DNA of 57,570 bases from Pedosphaera sp. (GTDB taxonomy: Bacteria; Verrucomicrobiota; Verrucomicrobiia; Limisphaerales; DSYF01): contig JAFMIZ010000006.1 in assembly GCA_017853715.1 (NCBI GenBank), forward strand, positions 1 through 57,570, written 5' to 3'. Numbering within the stretch: the first letter of the stretch is position 1; the number at the start of each line of letters is the position of its first letter. The notes beneath the pieces were generated by a model. The model saw only the letters and a list, made by a program, of their open reading frames with translations, was not told where the DNA came from and made no database searches. The translations under genes and the position numbers were made by a program. Shown piece after piece: positions 27,271 through 33,567 of this stretch.

Positions 27271-27938
27271 AGTGAGTCACGCACCAACTCGTCAAGCAAG
27301 CTTCCCAACCGCTTCGCACAAGCGTCCAGTTCACGCTGAAAGCGAACGAGCTTGGGAATTGTTGCCGGTGAACCAAGCAAGACCAATGACAGGCGCGAGT
27401 AGCTGATATTGCCATCCGTTTTGGCCAGCGCGTTGAAATCAATCGGCAGATCAGTCACGGCATCATCGGAGATGACCCGAAGGGTAGCCGCCGGAATCCC
27501 CTGCTCATGGCAGCGCAGACGAATGATGCCGGACTCCATCTCCACCACGTCAGCACCCGTCTGCAGGCGCAACTGTCGCTTGTCGTCAGCGGTAACGGCG
27601 ATGCGGTCAGAGCAATGAAACTTCGCCGGGCGAGCACCCAATCGTTGCAACGGAATCGTCAACCACTCTGCATCGGTCGCGTCGAATACAATATCGCCCC
27701 GGTGCAGTTCGGGGTTGAGACCGCCTGCGAACCCACAGGTCAACACGAGCGCTGGCCTTTGGCGGGCGAGCGCGGATTGAAGAGATTGCTCCGCGTTGCG
27801 CGAACCGATCCCCGTGATGAGCACCGGATTTGAAGTCGCTGGTTGAAAATACCCCGCCTCTTGGCGCACGGCAAAGCAGGTCAGGATTAGGGGGGCATAC
27901 CCCGGTCCCGCGTTCTGCGCTCCGCGTTCGACGTTCAT
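27255..27938 (-). CDS. nucleoside phosphorylase / MTA-SAH nucleosidase-like protein
   Basis: VLTCGFAGGLNPELHRGDIV; VVEMESGIIRLRCHEQGIPAATLRVISDDA; start set to the ATG at 27938, which overlaps the upstream TGA (ATGA). Confidence 0.85.
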   Translation of the reverse strand: MNVERGAQNAGPGYAPLILTCFAVRQEAGYFQPATSNPVLITGIGSRNAEQSLQSALARQRPALVLTCGFAGGLNPELHRGDIVFDATDAEWLTIPLQRLGARPAKFHCSDRIAVTADDKRQLRLQTGADVVEMESGIIRLRCHEQGIPAATLRVISDDAVTDLPIDFNALAKTDGNISYSRLSLVLLGSPATIPKLVRFQRELDACAKRLGSLLDELVRDSLQATP

Positions 27939-28654
27939 TTGATGCCAGCCAGCCGTTCTTTCCAAATGCGGTGCAGTTCGACAGTGGCGCGCACATCACG
28001 CAGGCAATATTCGGCAATCTCCCGGAACCGTCCTTCAGCCATCAACTGGCTGACATCCATGCCAGTCACTCCGTGGCTCTTCGGCGACTCGATGCCAAAG
28101 GCTTTGCAGTAGAAATCCAGATTAAATCGCTTGGCCGCCCCTTCCCGCCCGCTAACGCCGTAGAACGTAAGTTGTTCTGCCAAATCACAGTGCGGCTCGG
28201 TAGCGAAGCGGTATCCGAGCCAATCCTTGCGGGTGATGGGCACGTCGAGCAGCGCAGAGCGCAGATAGAGGAATGGCACATCGAAACCCCGGCCATTGAA
28301 TGTGACGATGGATTGGTAATGCTTGGAAGCATCCCAAAATGCGCTCAATAATTCGGACTCGTCGGCGCAGGGAACAAATTCGACCGGTCCGCCCTCAACC
28401 GCATCCTCCTCATAGTCGTCCGCCAGGAAGACCACCTGCCCGCGTTGGCTTTCCGCATTCAGCATCGCGACACAAACCACTTGGGCAGTGAGGGGCCAGA
28501 GATTGAATTGCCGCGTGATTTCCACGCGCCGGTTCTCGCGCTCCACTTCGTCGGGAATTTTTTGCAGCTCGCGGTAGAGATATTCTTGCTGCGTCTCGTC
28601 AAACGTCTCCACGGGCAGCGCTGACGTTTCGATATCGAACACGAGTGTAGCCAT
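27935..28654 (-). CDS. PolB-like 3'-5' exonuclease / ribonuclease H-like protein
   Basis: MATLVFDIETSALPVE...; SIVTFNGRGFDVPFLYLRSALL; start at 28654 preferred over track 28687. Confidence 0.88.
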   Translation of the reverse strand: MATLVFDIETSALPVETFDETQQEYLYRELQKIPDEVERENRRVEITRQFNLWPLTAQVVCVAMLNAESQRGQVVFLADDYEEDAVEGGPVEFVPCADESELLSAFWDASKHYQSIVTFNGRGFDVPFLYLRSALLDVPITRKDWLGYRFATEPHCDLAEQLTFYGVSGREGAAKRFNLDFYCKAFGIESPKSHGVTGMDVSQLMAEGRFREIAEYCLRDVRATVELHRIWKERLAGIK

Positions 28655-28677
28655 GTGATGTGATGATGCTCGGTCTA

Positions 28678-28731
28678 TAAAAGACAACCAGGATGGGAAA
28701 CTGATCGGAGGATCGAGTCTGCCATCCTGGT
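28678..28731 (-). terminator. long hairpin plus U-rich tail downstream of the Lys-rich mini-ORF
   Basis: Minus strand: ACCAGGATGG...(inner ACTcGATC-CTCC-GATCAGT)...CCATCCTGGT followed by TGTCTTTTA; arms at 28722-28731 and 28687-28696. Confidence 0.6.
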
Positions 28732-28747
28732 GCCGTTACTTACCCTG

Positions 28748-28810
28748 TTACTTCTTCTTTGCTCCCTTTTTCTTCGCAACTTTCTTCGCAGCTTTCTTCT
28801 TTGCGGGCAT
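28748..28810 (-). CDS. 20-aa lysine-rich peptide MPAKKKAAKKVAKKKGAKKK
   Basis: ATG at 28810, TAA at 28748; GGAGGTGA Shine-Dalgarno on the minus strand at 28826-28819; below ORF-track threshold. Confidence 0.6.
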   Translation of the reverse strand: MPAKKKAAKKVAKKKGAKKK

Positions 28811-29035
28811 GGTCTACTTCACCTCCGATCCTATATGTTTGGGGTTGACGTCCATGAGTTACCGCAACTCACGTGATGTGGCTAGCTGATTTTTCAGAAA
28901 AGTTCAAAGTCTTTTTCGTGTTCATCTCACTGACTCTGCGACCGAACAGTCACACACGACGACGAGAGCAGCGCCTCATCAACACTTCAAACCAATCAAA
29001 TTGACCGCGTGACTTCATCGAATGATGATTCACCC

Positions 29036-30583
29036 ATGAACATTCAACGGCTCATCATACTCGTCTTCGTGGTCTTCGCAGCAGTGCACACGCTAGCCAA
29101 CGGCAAGGCTGAACACACCGTGTTGGTCGTGTGGGATGGCATGAGGCCTGATTTCGTTTCGCCGGAACTCACCCCCACGCTCTGGCAACTGCGCACCAAC
29201 GGAGTGTGGTTTGCCAATCATCATTCCGCGTATCCCACCTCCACCAAGGTCAACGGCGCCACACTCGCGACGGGTCTGTATCCACAACATCACAACATAC
29301 TCGGCAATTCCGAATACCGACCGCAGATTGATCCCTTTTCCTCGTTTGGAACCGACAATCTCAAACAGGTGCGCCTGGGTGATGCGTTGATGGGCAACAA
29401 GTATTTGGGCGGCCCCACCTTGGCCGAGTTGGTTGCCGCTCAACGACAGAGCACCGCCGTGGCGGGAACCAAGGAAGTTGCGTTGTTCCAGGACCGCCTG
29501 CCACGCGCTGACACCGGCTCGACCAATCCCGTGTTGTTCCGCGATGACACCTTGCCCCATTCGCTCTGGGATGAGTTGGTCAAAAGGCTCGGCAAACCTC
29601 CCGAATCCAAATCTCCGAATGAACAACGCGACCTCTGGACGACCCGGGCGTTGACCCGGGTGATATGGGAGAAACAAATACCCCGCTATTCACTGCTGTG
29701 GTTGAGCGAACCCGACCTGACCCAGCACAAACACGGTCCCGGTTCGCGGGAGGCGCTGGATGCCATTCGTGGTTCTGACCGCAATCTTGCCCATGTGCTG
29801 GACGCGCTGGCGAAGCACGGCAAACGCGACAAGACCGACCTGATTGTCATCTCAGACCATGGATTCTCCAGCATCACGGCCAATGCTGACGTTAAGAAGA
29901 TTCTTCAGCGGGCCGGATTGAAGGTCGAACAGAAGTTTGAACACCCACCCCGGCAAGGAGACATCCTGATGGTGGGCCTCGGCGGCTCCGCCCTGCTCTA
30001 CGTCATCGGCCATGGCACCAATGTGATCCAGCGCGCCGTCACCGCGCTCCAACAAGAGCCGACCACCGGCGTCATCTGCACACGGCTGGCGTTGCCCGGC
30101 ACCTTTCCGCTGTCGGAAGTGCGCCTGGATGCACCGCATGCGCCTGACATCATCATTTCGTTCAACTGGAATCGCAGTCCGGTTGGTCAAACCGCTGGGT
30201 CATTGGCGCACGAAGCGAACGCGGACGCCAAAATCACCGGCGGCACTCACACTTCCTTGTCACCCTTCGACACTCATAACCTCTGTGTAGCAGCGGGCCC
30301 GGATTTTCGCGTGGGCGTCACCAACACCACCCCAACTGGCAACATCGACATCATGCCTACCATCAGTTGGCTGCTGGGTATCACACCAAAACCAAAGACG
30401 GACGGACGCGTCATGATGGAGGTGCTGACCCGATCCACCGGCGACGCGCCCAAAACAACGACACGCACGCTGCAAACCAGCATCACAGTTCCCCGGGGCG
30501 AATGGTCGCAACACCTCACCATCACAGAGGTGGAAGGAGTCCGTTACCTTGATGAAGGGAACGGTGAGTTTAAAGCAAAGTAA
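29036..30583 (+). CDS. alkaline phosphatase superfamily / nucleotide pyrophosphatase-like phosphodiesterase
   Basis: Signal peptide MNIQRLIILVFVVFAAVHTLANG; VVWDGMRPDFVSPELTPTL; TKVNGATLATGLYPQHH; LIVISDHGFSSI. Confidence 0.9.
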   Translation: MNIQRLIILVFVVFAAVHTLANGKAEHTVLVVWDGMRPDFVSPELTPTLWQLRTNGVWFANHHSAYPTSTKVNGATLATGLYPQHHNILGNSEYRPQIDPFSSFGTDNLKQVRLGDALMGNKYLGGPTLAELVAAQRQSTAVAGTKEVALFQDRLPRADTGSTNPVLFRDDTLPHSLWDELVKRLGKPPESKSPNEQRDLWTTRALTRVIWEKQIPRYSLLWLSEPDLTQHKHGPGSREALDAIRGSDRNLAHVLDALAKHGKRDKTDLIVISDHGFSSITANADVKKILQRAGLKVEQKFEHPPRQGDILMVGLGGSALLYVIGHGTNVIQRAVTALQQEPTTGVICTRLALPGTFPLSEVRLDAPHAPDIIISFNWNRSPVGQTAGSLAHEANADAKITGGTHTSLSPFDTHNLCVAAGPDFRVGVTNTTPTGNIDIMPTISWLLGITPKPKTDGRVMMEVLTRSTGDAPKTTTRTLQTSITVPRGEWSQHLTITEVEGVRYLDEGNGEFKAK

Positions 30584-30644
30584 CGGCGCCGGCTGGACGG
30601 CTTTTTCCTTTTGCGGCATTTCGCGGGTTGGCAGTATCGCGTTG

Positions 30645-31247
30645 ATGGGCATATCGCTTCAGCAGTTCGAGCAGATGAAGGCGCGCGTCACCGCGCCACG
30701 CCGGAAGGTTGTCTCTGCCGAACTTGTTTCAACCCGTCGCACTGCCAATCAAATCATCCTCGGCATCGATCCATCATTGCGCGGCACGGGCTTTGGCGTC
30801 ATCAGCACGACTCGCCGAGAAATCCGCATGCTCACATGCGGAACCATCAAGTGCGCCGCCACGTTGGAGCGCTCACGTTGTCTCGCCAAGATTTCGCAGA
30901 CGTTGCACGAGGTCATCCAAACCCACAAACCGACCTTGTGCGCGATCGAAGGACTGTTCTTCGCCCAAAACCTGCAGACCGCGCTGATCATGGGTGAAGC
31001 ACGCGGCGCGGCGATGGCAGTCGTTGCCGAGGCGGGTTTGGAGATCTACGAAATCGCCCCGCGCAAAGTGAAGCAGGCCATCGTGGGTTACGGCGCAGCC
31101 CAAAAGCTGGCCGTGGCCAAGATGGTCCAGCGCATGATAAATCTCCCTGAACTCCCTGCCCCGGACGCCGCCGACGCACTCGCGCTGGCGCTGACTTACG
31201 CCCAAACGAACTCTGGGCGAGGCTTGGGCGCTCCGAAACGTATCTGA
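30645..31247 (+). CDS. ruvC: Holliday junction endodeoxyribonuclease RuvC (with N-terminal extension)
   Basis: IILGIDPSLRGTGFGVI; AIEGLFFAQNLQTALIMGEARGAA; DAADALALALTYAQ. Start 30645 avoids overlap with the upstream gene; followed by ruvA. Confidence 0.95.
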   Translation: MGISLQQFEQMKARVTAPRRKVVSAELVSTRRTANQIILGIDPSLRGTGFGVISTTRREIRMLTCGTIKCAATLERSRCLAKISQTLHEVIQTHKPTLCAIEGLFFAQNLQTALIMGEARGAAMAVVAEAGLEIYEIAPRKVKQAIVGYGAAQKLAVAKMVQRMINLPELPAPDAADALALALTYAQTNSGRGLGAPKRI

Positions 31248-31249
31248 CC

Positions 31250-31852
31250 ATGATCACCTTCCTCCGCGGCAAACTCGTCGAATCCCTACCCACCCAAGCC
31301 ATCGTGGACGTGAACGGCGTGGGCTACGAAGTGCTGATCCCACTCTCGTCATTCGACAAACTGCCTTCACCCGGCGGCGACGTGACCATGCTCACCCACC
31401 TCGCCGTGCGCGAGGATGCCCACGTGCTTTACGGATTCATGACCTCTGCCGAGCGCGACTTGTTCCGCCTGCTCATCAACACTGTCAGTGGTATCGGACC
31501 CAAGATTGCATTGAACGTCCTGAGCGGCATGAATGTGCCCGCCTTTCGCGGTGCGGTGGCCAATGGCGACGTCAAATCGCTCTCCCAGATCTCCGGCGTC
31601 GGACGGAAAACCGCTGAGCGCATCGTCGTCGAACTCAAGGACAAGGTCGGTGCTGCGGGCGCTTGGGAGGCCGCCAGTGACCAGCGCAGTCTGAGTGCCG
31701 GCGATCAAAAGGTGAATGACGCCGTGCTGGCCCTCATGGCACTGGGCTTCAAGCAACCCGATGCCCACGAATCCGTGCGCGCCGCGCTCGCGGTCCTCGG
31801 CGAGACCGCCACGGTGGAACAACTCGTCCGCGCCTGTTTGAAGAAAGGTTAG
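31250..31852 (+). CDS. ruvA: Holliday junction DNA helicase subunit RuvA
   Basis: MITFLRGKLVESLPTQAIVDVNGVGYEVLIPLSSF; GIGPKIALNVLSG; GVGRKTAERIVVELKDK. Confidence 0.97.
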   Translation: MITFLRGKLVESLPTQAIVDVNGVGYEVLIPLSSFDKLPSPGGDVTMLTHLAVREDAHVLYGFMTSAERDLFRLLINTVSGIGPKIALNVLSGMNVPAFRGAVANGDVKSLSQISGVGRKTAERIVVELKDKVGAAGAWEAASDQRSLSAGDQKVNDAVLALMALGFKQPDAHESVRAALAVLGETATVEQLVRACLKKG

Positions 31853-31854
31853 CG

Positions 31855-32571
31855 ATGTCCGAAGCCACCGCCAGTTCAACGCCCGCGCCACGCAAACGTG
31901 TCAGCGGCGTGGTCGTGCCGAATGCACCTACGCGCCTTCAACGCGGCGTGGCATGGCTGATTGGCACTGCCCTTAGGCTGCTGGCGGCGACGCTCCGTTA
32001 TCGGGTGAACGGCAAGTCCGGCCCATTCGAGCTTCCATCCGAGCCCCTGATCTTCGCGCTATGGCATAATCGCCTCGCACTGTGCATGAAGTTATACCGC
32101 AGCTACGGGCGACCCGAGCGCCCCAATGACCGCCTTGCCGCACTCATCAGCGCCAGCAAAGACGGAGCGTTGCTCGCCGCGTTGCTGGAAAACTATCGGG
32201 TGCAACCCGTTCGCGGCTCCTCCAGTCGTCGTGGTGCGCAGGCACTGGTTGAACTGACCTCCTGGGCTGAACGCGGCTACGACATTGCCGTCACTCCCGA
32301 CGGCCCGCGTGGCCCCTGCTATGTGATGCAGCCCGGCGTGATGACGCTCGCGCAAGTCACCGGATTGGCTGTCCTTCCATGTTCCTACCACTTGAACTGG
32401 AAAATCCGTCTCAAAAGCTGGGACCGCTTTCAAATCCCCCTGCCCTTTGCACGCTGTGACATTCACACTGGCGACTTGATCCGCGTTCCGCGCGACGCCA
32501 GCGAACCCGACCGCGACCGCCTGCGTCAACAGCTCCAGGACGCCCTCATGGCCATCAGCCACGACGACTGA
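31855..32571 (+). CDS. DUF374 / lysophospholipid acyltransferase family protein
   Basis: LIFALWHNRLALCMKLYRSY...GSSSRRGAQALVEL...IAVTPDGPRGPCYVMQPGVMTLAQVTG. Confidence 0.92.
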   Translation: MSEATASSTPAPRKRVSGVVVPNAPTRLQRGVAWLIGTALRLLAATLRYRVNGKSGPFELPSEPLIFALWHNRLALCMKLYRSYGRPERPNDRLAALISASKDGALLAALLENYRVQPVRGSSSRRGAQALVELTSWAERGYDIAVTPDGPRGPCYVMQPGVMTLAQVTGLAVLPCSYHLNWKIRLKSWDRFQIPLPFARCDIHTGDLIRVPRDASEPDRDRLRQQLQDALMAISHDD

Positions 32572-32616
32572 CTTTCGTCCTCGCCCTCCTTCTCGTCCCT
32601 CTCTTGGACAATTCGG

Positions 32617-33510
32617 CTACCCCAGCCGCGCCAGCTCTGCTGCATACCCTTCCCGAAACGTGGGAAACCGAAACGAGTAACCCAGCGCGTCCTTCAGCTT
32701 CCGATTGCTCAGTCGCTTGTCGCTGGCCCCACGCTTGCGGTTTGCCTCCGCGCTTGCGGGTGCCTTTGGCGGCAGATCACGACTCAACTTTTCCGCCAGC
32801 CAGACAAAGAACTCGCGCTGCCTCAGCGGTTCATCATCCACGGCATTGTAAACCTCACCCGGGACGCCGCGTTCCAGCGCGGCCATGATGCACCCTGCCA
32901 CGTCATCACGGTGAATCATGTTCAAGTGTCGATTGCCCTCACCTTCGATGCGTGCCTCGCCCGCGAGAAATTGACGCAGATACCAGCTTCGCCCGGGGCC
33001 ATAGATCCCTGCCACGCGCAACACCACGGCCGGAAAGCCTTGCTCGCGCGCCGCAGCAAGAAAGACCTGCTCCGCCTCCAGCAGCACGCGACTCGTCTCC
33101 GCAGCTGGATCCGTCGCGGATGTTTCATCCACCCAAGAGCCATCGTTCTGCCCATAAACACCGGTGCTGCTGGTGTAAACCATCTTGGTCGGCGGAGATT
33201 CACGCAACCACTCGACGAGATTCTGCGCTCCCTGCCGATAGACCCGGCGATAATCGTCCGCCCCACCATGCGATGACGAGACACAGTTCACCACCCAGTC
33301 ATATTGTCGCGGCAGCGAGTTCAGTGTGGACGGCTCGGTGATGTCCCCTTTAAGCGCGTTGATTCCAGCCGCACGCAACTCACCCGAGCTGTCGCCGCTC
33401 CGACGCAACCCGAACACCTCGTGACCGTTGGCGACAAATTGCCGCCCAAGCTCGAGGCCGATATATCCGGGTCCGACGATCAAAACACGCATCAAAGGAG
33501 TTAAGCGCAA
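32617..33510 (-). CDS. NAD-dependent epimerase/dehydratase family (SDR) protein
   Basis: VLIVGPGYIGLELGRQFVANGHEVFGLRRS; YTSSTGVYGQNDGSWVDE. Confidence 0.9.
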   Translation of the reverse strand: MRLTPLMRVLIVGPGYIGLELGRQFVANGHEVFGLRRSGDSSGELRAAGINALKGDITEPSTLNSLPRQYDWVVNCVSSSHGGADDYRRVYRQGAQNLVEWLRESPPTKMVYTSSTGVYGQNDGSWVDETSATDPAAETSRVLLEAEQVFLAAAREQGFPAVVLRVAGIYGPGRSWYLRQFLAGEARIEGEGNRHLNMIHRDDVAGCIMAALERGVPGEVYNAVDDEPLRQREFFVWLAEKLSRDLPPKAPASAEANRKRGASDKRLSNRKLKDALGYSFRFPTFREGYAAELARLG

Positions 33511-33567
33511 AGCTGCAGGCGCGCAAAGAGCCTTTGTTTCTGTAATGACAACGATTACTTTTCCGCA

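Noticed and set aside
28827-28900. Promoter for the Lys-rich mini-ORF
   Set aside because: TATAGG/CATATA -10-like strings exist but no acceptable -35 at 16-18 nt spacing; not called.
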